64,000 nucleotides of DNA from the NCBI RefSeq assembly GCF_910596095.1, contig NC_056548.1, positions 17,942,651 to 18,006,650 of the forward strand, given 5' to 3'. A program made the translations under genes and the position numbers. Of the stretch, positions 11,501 to 23,349 are shown one piece after another. The number at the start of each line of letters is the position of its first letter. The stretch's first letter is position 1. The notes beneath the pieces were generated by a model. That model worked only from the letters and a program-made list of their open reading frames with translations, was not told where the DNA came from and did no database searches. The DNA is from Thunnus maccoyii (lineage: Eukaryota > Chordata > Actinopteri > Scombriformes > Scombridae).

Positions 11501-14500
11501 TTTTCATAGTTGCGGCCATCAAGCCCACTGCTGCTCCAGCTGCACCAGCGGCCCCAGCAGAAGGAGGGGCCAAAGCAGCCAGGACAGAGAGCAGGGTAAA
11601 GTGCAAAAATCACAACACTTAAAATATTTAGGGGTATCTGATAACTTGTGTTAAATGGTCTAGTAGAATAAGAATCGGTAACTATTTACTGAGACTGATA
11701 ACTCTTTTTTTTGTGTTTTCCAATTTTAGGTTAAGATGAACCGCATGAGACTGAGAATTGCCCAGAGACTGAAGGAAGCCCAAAACACCTGCGCAATGTT
11801 GACTACGTTTAATGAGGTCGACATGAGGTAGGAAATTCTAAATTGGTTGACCTACATCATTAAGCCCTCAACGCTATTTTAGATCATAAATGAGAAATGT
11901 TCTCTGCTACATTAACAGATCACGTATAAATAGAAGCCACTGAGGAAAAAATAAGACTTAATAGATTGTAGAGGTCCAAATCTATTGTAATCTTTATAAT
12001 TTTGTTTGTAAGGATGCATTCGTGTGCAATACATTTACAGTATGCATACTGTATGCGTAGAGCTGCAACGATTAATTGATTAGTTGCCAACTATTAAATT
12101 AATTGTCAACTATTTTGATAATTGACTAATTGTTTTTTGAGAAACTTGTCCAAATTCTCTGATTCCAGCTTCTTAAATGTGAATATTTTCTGGTTTTGTA
12201 AGTCGTCTATGATAGTAAACTGAATATCTTTTGGTTGTGGTAAAGACAAAACAAGACATTTGAGCGACTTTGGAAAACAGTGATTAACATTTTTCACCAT
12301 TTTCTGATATTTTATGACCAAACAACTAATTGATTAATCGTGAAAATAATCAACAGATTAATCAATAATGAAAATAATCATTAGTTGCAGCCCTTTGTAT
12401 GTGTATCTGTGTTAAAAGCCAAAACAACACTCACACAAATGGTTATAGATTGGAATCTGCCCAATAGAAAAGCTTTTTGAAACGCGATATCCTCTTAAAC
12501 AATGGAATGTAAATATTTGGTCGTAATGCCATCTAAAACGAAGATAAGAATTGTTAAAACAGGTTTTATTAATTTACAAGGAAATGTTATTGTCTGCACT
12601 TGCCCCCTGTGCTGAAGAGGACACTTTGAGGGTTTCTTTTCCCCGCAAATGTGTGGTGTCAGCTTTCGGCTATTCAGGGTTTTCTATGTATCCTAATTAG
12701 ATTGACATTGACGGTCTGGAGGAAGACTTCCCAGGCTAGGGCTCATCTGGAGCCGAAGGAGCTAGTCAGAACAGGAGGCTGAAGCATCTGTGGGGGCCCA
12801 CAGAGACCTGCGCTCTGAGTGGAAGAGCTGCCTCAACCGATATGGGCTTTTATGACAGCCCAATAAGATTTACAGGCTCTAGAAAGTGAAGATTTTTATC
12901 GCTTCTTCTCTCCTTTCTCGGAGAGTCTGTGTCTTGGGAGGGGCTAATTATGTTAGCGGAGAAACCCTAGAGCTTCAACAGGGTTAGAGACAGGAAAACA
13001 AACAATTAAAAAGAGAGATACAAGAGAAAAATGAGCAATGGTGAAATGATTAGCAGGCCAATTTCAATAGCTTTAATTTACCATAATTTATATCAGCATT
13101 CTTTTATAGCAATAATAATTATCATATCTGTGACCTGTATCTCATCATAAATGGTTATAGTATTAGAAAAAATATTTTTTATACCTTAGTAATGTAGTAT
13201 ATGTTAGAGTTTAGATACTTAAAAACTGTCAAGCACATTTAAAAAAAAATCTCCTGAAGAAAAACAGTTAATCTGTTTGCATCTATTATCAGCCCAGTCA
13301 CAGGTATGACTGACATCTTGAACATTATATGGTCTTGCTAGTTTTTTTTTGTGTGATAAAATGCCATTTTTAAAAGCAACAGTCACTTTTAAGTAATGAC
13401 TCTATATAAGCACTGCTGTACTTTCCATGTTTTGCATGATTGTGTAATGAAATCTCCAGATCTTGCTAATCTCTTAGTCCTGCTGAACATCCTCCCGTAT
13501 TTTCACGACTTCCATCAAATCCAGAAGCCAGCACCCTACTTGTTTTACCTCAATGCCAAGTTGCCAATGAATGAATACCTATGTTATTTTTTCCCTTTTT
13601 TCCCCATTTCCCTGCAGCAACATCTCAGAGATGAGGAAGGCCTACAAAGATGCCTTCCTGAAAAAGCATAACATCAAGTTGGGCTTCATGTCGGCGTTCG
13701 TAAAAGCTGCAGCCTATGCTCTGTCTGACCAACCTGCTGTCAATGCCGGTATAACTTTAACCTTAAAATACTGAGAAGCCATTTTGTGGTGTCAATTTGA
13801 CTATGTCTTTGCACGATTTGTATCAAGTATCTGGAAGTGTGTGCGGAGAAGAAAAAGATTAAAGTTTCGGTATCTTTCAGTTCTAAACCTCAAAACCACC
13901 ACTAACTTATTTACTGCCCTTACACTACCCTGACCTATTTAGATAGACCACAATGAAGCAGGGGTGGTCTGTATTGCTGTGTTTTTAATTTCTAAAATAC
14001 TCTGTGGTTTTCACCTTCCTCAGCTTTTTATTTGCATGTAACAGAAAAGGCTTCATGTGAAAAGGAAATTAATCTTTATGGCAAGTGTAGTGATTATTAA
14101 AAAGTTTGATCTGTGTACAATATTTGTCTTTCCAGTAATTGACGACACAACCAAAGAGATTGTGTACAGGGACTACGTGGACATCAGTGTGGCTGTGGCC
14201 ACACCAAAGGTAGGACAAGTGGATTATATGTAATGCTGAGTGAAAGTGCTTGATAGCACACTTGTCTCTAATGTGAAGAGTAGAAAATTCAGTCATGTGA
14301 CTTCTCTCTCAGGGTCTGGTTGTTCCGGTAATCCGAAACGTAGAGGGAATGAATTTTGCTGACATTGAGAAGACCATCAATTTGTTGGGTGAAAAGGTAA
14401 TATTTTACATATCATGAAACATTTTAATGGCATAAAACAATTATTTGTCATATTTGTTGTTCAGATTAATGATGATGATAGTAATTGTTGATGTATCTTT

Positions 14501-15610
14501 GTAGGCCCGTAAGAATGAGCTGGCTGTTGAGGACATGGATGGAGGAACCTTTACCATCAGCAATGGTGGCGTGTTTGGGTCCATGTTCGGCACGCCTATA
14601 ATTAACCCACCACAGTCTGCTATTTTAGGCATGCATGGCATCTTCGACAGGCCTGTTGCAGTCGGTGGCAAGGTTTGTTTCTCATTTTCAACATGCAGAA
14701 AAATAATAGTGTACGTAAATGAGCATTAAGCAATAGACTGGTCACACATGGAAACTGAAGGATGGAACTTGCAGAGATTAAATTATAAAAAAGTTTATCC
14801 AAGACTAAACGTGTTTTTTAAAAAAAGTAGTTTTCAATTATTTTTGTTTTTAAGGTGCAATACATAATAATCATAAATTCCTTTTCATTAATGACTCTGG
14901 TGGCCGTTAAGTGAGGCCAGGCACTCGGGAGTGCATAAACGTCATCCTTTGGTTTTTCCCAGCAAAATCGTCCAATCTCCTTTACATAGAAGTCGGTCTT
15001 AAGGCTGTTGTAGACAACCGAGAAAGTCGGGGAAGGTCTATTTTATTATTATTCTTCTGTTGATAATTTTAGTAAATTTTTGAATGTTTTAAACTAAAGT
15101 TCATACATAATTCTTAAATATTGCACCTTTTAAGATACTTTTTTTGTTACCTTTAATTTAATAGTGTCAGTAGAGATACAGACAAAAAGTGAGAGAGGGG
15201 GATGACATGATACAAAGACTGGCGGCTGGAATTGAAACGTCGACATTGCTGTCATGTGATATGCGTTGAGCTACTCGACGCCTCAGCAGTTTTCTTAATT
15301 TTGATTGATGCATGTACTTAGTTGGCTAAATATTCAGACTTTGCTATATATATATATAATAATATAATATATTAGTATCAAAGAATATACATAAATTAAA
15401 TTATACCTCCACTGTGTTTGTTTCACCATTTGTTGGTGTGTTAGAATTTAATCTCAATGATTTTCTCTTCTTAAGGTGGAGATCCGTCCCATGATGTATG
15501 TTGCCCTGACGTACGATCATCGTCTGATTGATGGAAGAGAGGCCGTCACTTTCCTGCGCAAGATCAAGTCAGTGGTAGAGGACCCCAGGGTGCTGCTCCT
15601 TGATATGTAA
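8532..15610 (+). CDS. dlst: Dihydrolipoyl succinyltransferase, E2 of 2-oxoglutarate dehydrogenase
   Basis: Mitochondrial TCA-cycle enzyme that transfers succinyl from its lipoyl arm to CoA within the 2-oxoglutarate dehydrogenase complex. Fifteen coding exons: 8532-8594, 9511-9544, 9647-9686, 10077-10138, 10234-10308, 10437-10492, 10934-11042, 11146-11328, 11510-11595, 11730-11827, 13618-13748, 14136-14209, 14313-14396, 14505-14672, 15476-15610. They total 1398 bp, giving 465 residues (human about 453). The N terminus is Arg/Ser-rich and acid-poor, a mitochondrial presequence. The lipoyl domain has its lysine in EIETDKTSVQV, at an exon border. A Pro/Ala linker follows in exons 8-9. The catalytic domain begins [19 protein letters not shown] and ends with the active-site motif DHRLIDGRE and LLLDM. 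No peripheral-subunit-binding domain lies between linker and core, as in vertebrate DLST generally. All key residues are present. Confidence 0.97.
8652..8690 (+). repeat. Short degenerate tandem repeat in dlst intron 1
   Basis: Units of the type AGCATCAGC/T occur about four times directly after dlst exon 1. It is a local microsatellite-like expansion with no evident function. Confidence 0.5.
12059..12394. mobile_element. hAT-like MITE in dlst intron 10
   Basis: A 336-bp non-autonomous DNA transposon. The left end AGAGCTGCAACGATTAATTG and the reverse complement of the right end (AGGGCTGCAACTAATGATTA) form terminal inverted repeats, with further internal ATTAATCGATTAG-type palindromy. Possible 8-bp target duplications GTATGCGT (12051-12058) and GTATGTGT (12397-12404) match at seven of eight, although the right copy is offset by two bases from the assumed end. 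I recognise the sequence type as common in teleost introns; there is no coding capacity. Family placement as hAT rests on the 8-bp duplication and on memory of similar fish elements. Confidence 0.75.
15130..15290 (-). mobile_element. tRNA-derived SINE fragment in dlst intron 14
   Basis: Read on the minus strand, a degraded B-box-like stretch (TTTCAATTCCAGCCGCC) is followed by CATGTCATCCCCCTCTCTC and an A/T-rich tail. This order resembles tRNA-derived fish SINEs, whose body reads TTCGATTCCAGCC...GCATGTCATCCCC. The copy is diverged and its ends are approximate. It is not a functional tRNA. Confidence 0.55.
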
Positions 15611-16140
15611 ACCCTTGTGAACTCCAGGCCCAACCAAACAAACTACCCTTCACAAACAGTGGCTGTACTCACCCGATGAACATTACCATAACTGCAGTTT
15701 ATTGTTGTATTGGTTAACTAGAAAAAATGATTTTTGAACAGTTGGGTTGTGAAATGGACATATGTAAGGCGGGCAGTGATAGAAGGTTTGGTGCTGTTGT
15801 GGGGGATGTCGGGGTCTGGGGTTTCAGTGGTGCTGGTCTCTAGATCAAAAAGGATATCCTATAATTCATGTGCACCATATGTAATTTTCTACATACAACT
15901 GAAACATTTTCAACTTATTATAAGATGAATGACAAACATAGATGAAATTGAAAGGTAGTATCATTTCATTATTGTGGGTGAGAGAAGAACAATGATCACA
16001 TACTGGGCTAGAAACCAAGAAACTGAAGTGTCCAAAGTTAAGAAATCTGAGAATTTATGCCATCTGTTTCACAAAAAATGAGGATAAATCTCTATGCTGT
16101 GTAAGAAAGACTATTTAAGAAAAAAGAGAAAGTTTTAAAC

Positions 16141-16146
16141 AATAAA
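16141..16146 (+). terminator. dlst: dlst polyadenylation signal
   Basis: AATAAA lies about 530 bases after the dlst stop codon, in a T-rich context (TTTTTGTTTGGG follows at 16167). It is the first canonical signal after the stop. Confidence 0.7.
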
Positions 16147-16169
16147 AGCTGCATTACTCAACTGTAGTT

Positions 16170-17123
16170 TTTGTTTGGGTCTTTTGTGCTTTTGTATCAA
16201 CAGTCTGGGTAGCTAAATGGTCAAGAATAGACACAGGACAGATTGTTTAACAGGCCATTCATCCAATAACAATCCACAGATCATATGTCTGTATATAAGT
16301 GTTTTATGGAATATAAATTGAAGATGAAAAGGTTGTACTGCTACATAACATTTCATGTCATGTTTATCTCCTTAAGATATAGATAGAAAGCCAAGACTAA
16401 ACTAGTCAAAATGAACTGGATCAAGCCTTTCAAAACATTTTGAAACAACTGACCAAAAAGTTAGTGGCCAGAAAATGTGTATCATATCACCACAAACTAA
16501 TTTCTCTATTAGTGCAATACTCTTTATAATATTTGCTCGGTGCTGCCTGCCCAAGATTGTGACTCATTTGAGGTATAAGGTTATGTCTCACGTCTACAGC
16601 AATAAAATTAGAATTGTCTTTGAGTCACTAGTCCTCTTTGGGAACATACACACTGGCCTATTGATCAATTATCATGACCCTGGCTGAAACAAGTGAGTAA
16701 AATGTCAGGGATATACAGAGGGATTCATTTATTGCCTTCATTTGAAAGCAGACAGTCCAAAACACTGTCAGACTTTAGGTGGCGTCAGTTTATATGCATG
16801 GATATAAAGTATTAAAATGTAGCTACCAAAATTGCATCAAATGTACCTTAAGTTCCCATATCAGGAGTCAAGAGTCTCCTGATATGTTGACATTAAAGTA
16901 ACAACTCCATGTGTCTCATGTTTTGGAAGGGACATGGCTCATCAGTTTTGTTCTTGTTTCAGTTTTTATTGTCATTTTTCTTTGGGAAGCACAAAATGCA
17001 AAGGAAACGGGGTTCTGGTGCTGCATCCATTTTGGCCACACTTAGGATGCTTGGATTCAGGAGATTGCACATCTTCAATTCCAGTGCAGCATGACGGGAT
17101 CAAAGGTGTAACAGCTACACCTG
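16170..17123. other. Intergenic space between convergent dlst and rps6kl1
   Basis: Contains the 3' untranslated region of rps6kl1 (minus strand) with possible AATAAA signals, seen as TTTATT at 16965-16970 and 16728-16733. It also contains a perfect short hairpin at 16857-16886. No gene recognised. Confidence 0.5.
16857..16886. repeat. Perfect 11-bp inverted repeat (hairpin)
   Basis: CATATCAGGAG, an 8-nt loop, then CTCCTGATATG. It lies between the convergent ends of dlst and rps6kl1. The sequence shows only the potential to fold. Confidence 0.7.
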
Positions 17124-20100
17124 CTAACAGCTCAGCGCTTTCCAGGAAACACTGCTGAAGAAGGGATGACATTTGATGTCACTCACACCTCCACCTCCAG
17201 AGCCCAGACGATAGCCAGCATCAAACTGAAGCAGCTGTGGAGTAGAATGATTGATGAGAGTTTAGAAAGATAGATGATAGATAAATCATATCTTGTGTCA
17301 CTGTGTTTGTTAAGCAGTTTTTTGGTCAATGAGCATAATATCTGGAAAAGAAGCTTTGTATGTGTTTCGAGCCTTAAACCTGACCTCAGTGAGCAGGGAT
17401 GCAGCTGCAGTGCTCAGGTGGTCGGGGATGAGCAGCTGGGTGTGGGAGTGGATTCCTGCTGGGTGGAGCTGCCACAGAGGCTGGAGGCACAGTGAGCAGA
17501 GTGTATGAGAAGCCATAACCCAATAGCACAGTTTGCAGGAAGGGTGCAGACTGTAAGACTGAACATGCTTGTAGAGTGTTCACTTACCATTCCTGTTAGA
17601 AGTTCAAACAGCAAAGCCCCAAGACTCCACCAATCACAAGCTTCTGTGATCCTACACACACCTCCGATTTCTGTTGACAGACAATGAAATTAATTTGTAT
17701 TAATGCAAAACATTTCTGCAATATTTGTTGTTATTATAAATGTCTTTTACATTTCCATTTCATTACTCTAATGTAGAATAAAGTGGACAAACTGCATCTT
17801 GCCACTAGGTGGCAGTTTACACCAGGGAACAACCACTGGGGTCAGCTTGCTAGATAGTTTTACCTGGAGCACAGTACATCTGGTCCATGGCTTTGGAGCA
17901 AATCTCTGACTGAACCTCACTCCACTGCCCGAAAAATGTCAAACACACCTTTCCTGTGAAAAAATCATGATGGTTCAAAATCAAAAGTTTTGCATTTTTC
18001 CTCATGCATTGTTTTGCAGTTATCTGTTAAACTCACCATTGCTGGTGAGCAGAATGTTTCTGGGGTTGAGATCTCGACACAGGATGCCCTGCTGATGCAG
18101 ACTCTCCAGGGCCAGCAGGATCTGTGCCCCCCAGACACGCACCTCTGCTTCAGGAAGCCCCCAGCATGTCTGCATTGTCTTATCTGTGGGTGTGGAGGAT
18201 TTGACAGGGATCTTAGGTAGGTGGCACCAGCCATCCACCTCGATGATCTGGTCTTCCTCCTGCCCCTCCAGTCCCTCTGATTTTAGGAAAGCATCCTCTC
18301 TCCTACTGTGGGGTGGGGCTCCAAGAGAACCAGAGGAGTACCAGCTAGGAAGTGATCCCTCTTTTGCGGGTGCCACCTTCTCTCCGGGACTCAGCAATTC
18401 ACAGGCTTCCTTTACACCCTCTCTTGCCTCACTACAGTGCGTTTCCCCTTTGTATTTCACCGCTGACAGCCAGGGACTTTCTGAGGTGATCTTTGTGTCT
18501 GTATGGTCAGAAAATACTGCTCTGTCTGTGCTCCTGATGACCACCATTCCATTTCTTTCCTCTGTGGTAGGGCTGCTGCTGTCCTGCTTTGCTTCTTTGC
18601 TGTCTGTAACCACATCTGCAGAGTTTCCACTTAAAACAGATCCTTGGTGAGAACCATTGACATCCCATGATGCCCTGCCACGGATCTGGGTTTGGCAATG
18701 GAGAGGAAGATGCAAAATGGCAGGGGAGGAACTCAACCCATTATTTTCACTGTTTGGTGACCCTGCTTTTTTAAATGAGGTCTGACTTGTATGAGGTGCA
18801 GTTGCAGTTTGTCCTAATGTGCCATGTAAATCACTGTCAGTCACTGCATAGGGGTTTACTCTCTCACAGTTGTGTGCTGAATCCGCAGCTTTCCAGGCCA
18901 CCTCGAAATCAGAGCTGCACTCTATCAGGCCCATTCCAGCTTTCTGTTCATGGAGTTCTGACATGACATCAAGAGCTTGACTGACACGAGCACAAGAGAG
19001 AGGAAGAGCAGGCTTTTCCTGAGTTTCGGTGGTGTGCAAACATAAACTAGGAGCTGGTGGATGGATGCGAGTGCTGATCTGTGTCCTCGTCTGGCCAGAA
19101 AGCAGAGTTAGTCGATCAAGCTTGGTATAAAATGATGCTGCGGAGCGTGTGTTCTGCAGACAGCCTGTCTCCTCGATATAGGAGTGAGTCCCACAGCTCT
19201 CCAGCCGCTGCTGAGTTTCATCCCATGAGGTTGTAAAGTCTGTATCTGGGCTCTCATCGCTTAATTTCTCTGGAATGATTCCTGTGCCCCCTCTATTGTG
19301 CTGGTAGTCTGTGCTGATTGTGGGTGAGGTGTAGCTGGTCTTCAGCTTGATGCTGTGCTGGCCAGAAGTGAAGCACTCTGGGTGTTCCTTGGCCTTCTCG
19401 TTCCTCAGCTTGTGCAGCTTGGAGAAGAGCCTCCCACCTAGGACAAGTGGGGTAGAAAAACTAGATCAGGAATAGGAGGAATAATGCATTAAAGTTCTTA
19501 ATGCTACAGTGCAGCAATACAACTATCTACAAAGATCTCAAGATGCTCTACAAGCTTCAAAATCCTTCCAATATTGTCCTTGCAGTATTGAGAGCAGTTG
19601 TTAACAGCTCACCTTTGACATGCTCAAGATGCAGGTACACAGTATCCTCGCTGACATAATACCTAAGCAGCTTCACCATGTATGGCACCCCCTGAGGAAT
19701 GATAGTTGGCTGATCTCTGCTCTCCCAGCTGGACTTGACCAGACTCTGCAAACACATAATGATTGATATTTTTAGAGGGGGAAACATGCAATTTGTTTTA
19801 AGAAAGAGCAAAATGCATTAATTGATACAAAAATGTATTAATACGGACATGGTTGGTTAAAAAAAAAAGTGATGAACTATTGCTTGGATTGCCTATTTAG
19901 AGATTTGTTCCTCTCCGTTACCATTTCTCACTCATCACTGAAATTTGAGGTGCAGTCACACTGGCTAAAAGGGTGAAAGCTATCAGGCAGATCAATGCTG
20001 AGTGATACTCAGGGAGACAGGATGGAGGGAGCCCCCATCGACTGGCCTGCCACACAATACAAGGACTGGCTTGCTGCCAGACGACTGCCCCCAAAACATC

Positions 20101-22605
20101 TCCACGCACTGGATGGATATTGGCCAGTGAATCTGTATTTGTTTCTATCTGTTATATATATATAGAGCAAAGCCCATCCATTTTGTACCCTCTGTGAGCC
20201 AGTACTACTAAATACTCACCTTTACAACAAATGTCTCCTTATTGACCATACTTTGGACAATCAGGACCTATAGAATAAAAAAATAACATTTTCAGTGCCA
20301 AAACACAAAATCAACCCTGATGTTAAAACACAAGTGTTAGTGTGCGAAAAAGTCTGTCTTACCTTATCAGTCACTCCCATCACCTTACACATCTCAAGAT
20401 CTTCTACGGGTGAACTCAAGTGTCTGATTGGACGGAATCTCAGACTGCTGTAACCCTGGTGATAAAAGCCAAAGAAGATATTAGCTACAACAAAGCCTTT
20501 TTTCCAAACAGTATTTGAGATGAACAAGACTTGTCCAGTAGAAACATGTCACACCACGGACATAAACTAAATGTTTAATCTAGGGGAAATAATGCAGAAA
20601 GTGCTTTTTGTGCAGGAATGCAGAAATTTTATTGTGACTCACCCACTGACTCTAAAAATGCCTCAACCCTTGACTTCAATTATTCTTGCCATACATTTAG
20701 AGCAAATGAGAGACCCTTTAAAGTAGTCAATGAGATGAGCTTTTTCTAAGTGTTAAAGGATTGTGGTCTTACCCCTAAGTGAGAGCTCCCCTTCCCTAGG
20801 TTGTCCTGGAGATGTGTTATGAAGATTTCTTCAGCTCTCTTCAGATACTGGGTTGTCTTCCTCTTCACAGCCTCCCGGCGATCCTTGTTTGGGTCCACTG
20901 TCAGACAGTTAAACTCTCTCAGATACCAGTAAAGAAAGGATAATACTCGTAACCACTATAGCTGTGTGAATAGAATAAATCTAAAAGTCCTGACTAAGCC
21001 TGCTGGCCTTTAATCTATGATAAAGATTGGTAACACAACTGACTATTTACACAGTGGAGGAAATGCCTGACCAGCAAGGAAATCTGTTTAACTCTTGGTT
21101 TGTGACTTCCTCTTTTTGTTTTGTTCCACATGTTCCTATCACATGTCTTGCCGTGTGTGCTGCTGACACACTTCTTTAAATAACTCTCCGTTCACTGTAT
21201 CATATAACCCTGGTTTTATACTATAATGACATGCAAGACCAAATGTTGTCTACTTACACTGAACCCCATTCAGCAGTAAATCCACCCCATTCTTGTAGTA
21301 ACTGAAAGCTGCCTCATAGTCCTCATTGACCTCACTGTCCAGTGCCATACGGATCTGCTTGGCTGCCTCCACCAGGTAATCTCTCTTTGCCATCGCTGCC
21401 TTGTTTCGGACCTGTCAAGGTCCAGATGGGCCTTATACAGCATAAGAAAATTAGAAATGAACGCTGATCCAGCACTTCTACATTCAGACATGGCAGATAG
21501 TCGGTATGAACAACCTGTTTCATTAAATTAGAAACAGAAACTAAATCTTAAACTGTTATGTGAATGTTTCTGTTTCTGTTCAGCTCTACGTTATAAAAGG
21601 CTGTTCATAACCATATAGTGTTGCTGTTTAGCTTGGGACTCACCTTTGCTCCCTTTTCTTATCAACAGCAGTATACATCTCTGTGTGTTGTCACTGGGCT
21701 CGGTGTGTGTCTGCCCCCAGTGACTCCAAGGCTCAGGTCTTTATGGAAGAACATGATGGTCTGAGCCAATGGAAACAAAGAGTTAACCTTTAGACCAGCA
21801 CAGGAAGTGAGTACAAGCTCTTGCATACTATTTCTGATGAATGGAAAGAAGCATAGCTGCAAACGTCTAAGATGACATAGAGATGACTCAGAGCAATGAG
21901 ACGTCATATTGTCTCTGTTTAATTATATGATTTATGCATACAGCATGACGCAAAGCTATCATGTCACTGGGAAAGGTGTAGACCCAAATCATACTGTATT
22001 ACTCCAATAATCTATACTACAAAAACATGTGTCTATGTTTGCTACACGAGCCTACAGTACACACAGACATCCTGCCACACACTTACACAAATCACATGAC
22101 AAGGATTGGATGAAGGGTCAAATAAATAAATTTGCTGTCAATATTTAAAATCACTGGAATTATGCGATAAAGCTGTGACATTATGCAAACTAATTATCAA
22201 TCAAATAGTGAATGCTAATGCTGACCTGAAACCTCCAATTCATGTAAAACATAGTTATCTTTTTCTCCAAATTCAGCCAAAGACTGAAACACAATCATCA
22301 CACACATACACACCCCATCCTGGTTACAGTCATGGAGGCGACATCATCTAAGGAGTGTTATGAAACACACAAAGCCATCTTCAGTCTCCTCCATTATCAT
22401 CCCTCATCTCCTCGAGTGTGCGCCCTGCCATAGCCACATGGATTAACGACACCATAGAAAAATAAATGCACAGCAGAGAAAACAGGCGTACGTGCACACA
22501 CATTGTACCTGATGTGAGGCGAGCATCTCCAGGACCCTCCGCCCCAGCAGCAGCAGCATCAGCAGCAGCAGCAACCCGTGTCTCCAGCAGCTTGGACACA
22601 CTCAT
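17124..22605 (-). CDS. rps6kl1: Ribosomal protein S6 kinase-like 1 (MIT domain pseudokinase)
   Basis: Minus-strand exons: 22605-22509, 21463-21258, 20897-20773, 20455-20363, 20267-20220, 19745-19613, 19437-18037, 17953-17864, 17670-17588, 17480-17385, 17234-17124. An MIT-type helical region ([20 protein letters not shown]...[12 protein letters not shown]) precedes a split kinase fold: VVK at the exon 5 end for the ATP-lysine position, [20 protein letters not shown], then a roughly 430-residue low-complexity insert in exon 7, then [25 protein letters not shown] and [19 protein letters not shown]. The HRD-type Asp is kept, but the DFG Asp is replaced by Phe, so phosphotransfer is doubtful; as I recall, human RPS6KL1 shares this. 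Family members are thought to act at endosomes; no substrate is evident here. The first exon encodes a poly-Ala run. Exon 2 appears to lack one base (see findings); a fallback start is ATG at 21393. Confidence 0.88.
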
Positions 22606-23349
22606 CCCAAGAGTAGCGGAGGAGGAGAGAGCTCAGGCGAGGCTGCCGATTGGCTGAACGTGATGTCACTTTAGGGTACCATTTCACAATTTGTACACAG
22701 CCCCCCCACCCCCCACCCCCCCACGCCTAACAGATGCTGGCTGATTTAAAGAGACAGTGCTGTTTTTGTGCGCAGACTGAGAGCCATTTTCAACCCTGAC
22801 TTTTACTTCTAAATTGGATTGTGTTTGTGCTTTTAGCTTTAACTGTATGAAGCGTATGACAAATCCCATGTGTTTGTATAATTACTCTATTGATTGTATT
22901 TCTTTGATGACTGCAATCCACTATGAATGCAGGGATCACCCTGCCCAGAATACATAATCTGCTGGGTCTGGTTGCTCAGTACCAGATGGAGCCAGGCTCC
23001 TACCACAGCACAAAGGAGAGTCACTCCCCCCCAAGGGAGGGCCAGTTTACAGAGGGGGGTGCAAGCTCCAGCTTGGTCCATGGAGAGCAAGAGAGGAAAA
23101 GAGGGGGGGGGGGGCTAAGATGTATCAGATGTTGCAACCTTATCCAAAAAGCCAAATGGAGGGGGTCTGATGTATCACAGAAATGCACAAGTCACAGGAT
23201 TACTGTATATATGCCCATTCTCAAATGTTCTCAAAGTGTATTCTAGTGTTTCTATGCCACGCATAGATTTCAGACTGTCAGATAAATGAGTGAAGAAAGT
23301 AAAGATCCTTTGTATCAATCACAACACAGCAGATCAAGAACAAGAGGCG
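22606..23349. other. rps6kl1 promoter side and intergenic region
   Basis: GC-rich sequence just upstream of the rps6kl1 ATG, then C-rich (22700-22725) and a 12-base G run (23103-23114). The last part is probably the 3' flank of the olfactomedin pseudogene. No gene seen. Confidence 0.45.

Noticed and set aside
15130-15290. Possible tRNA gene from the B-box-like sequence
   Set aside because: No A box, cloverleaf or terminator; the flanks match a SINE body.
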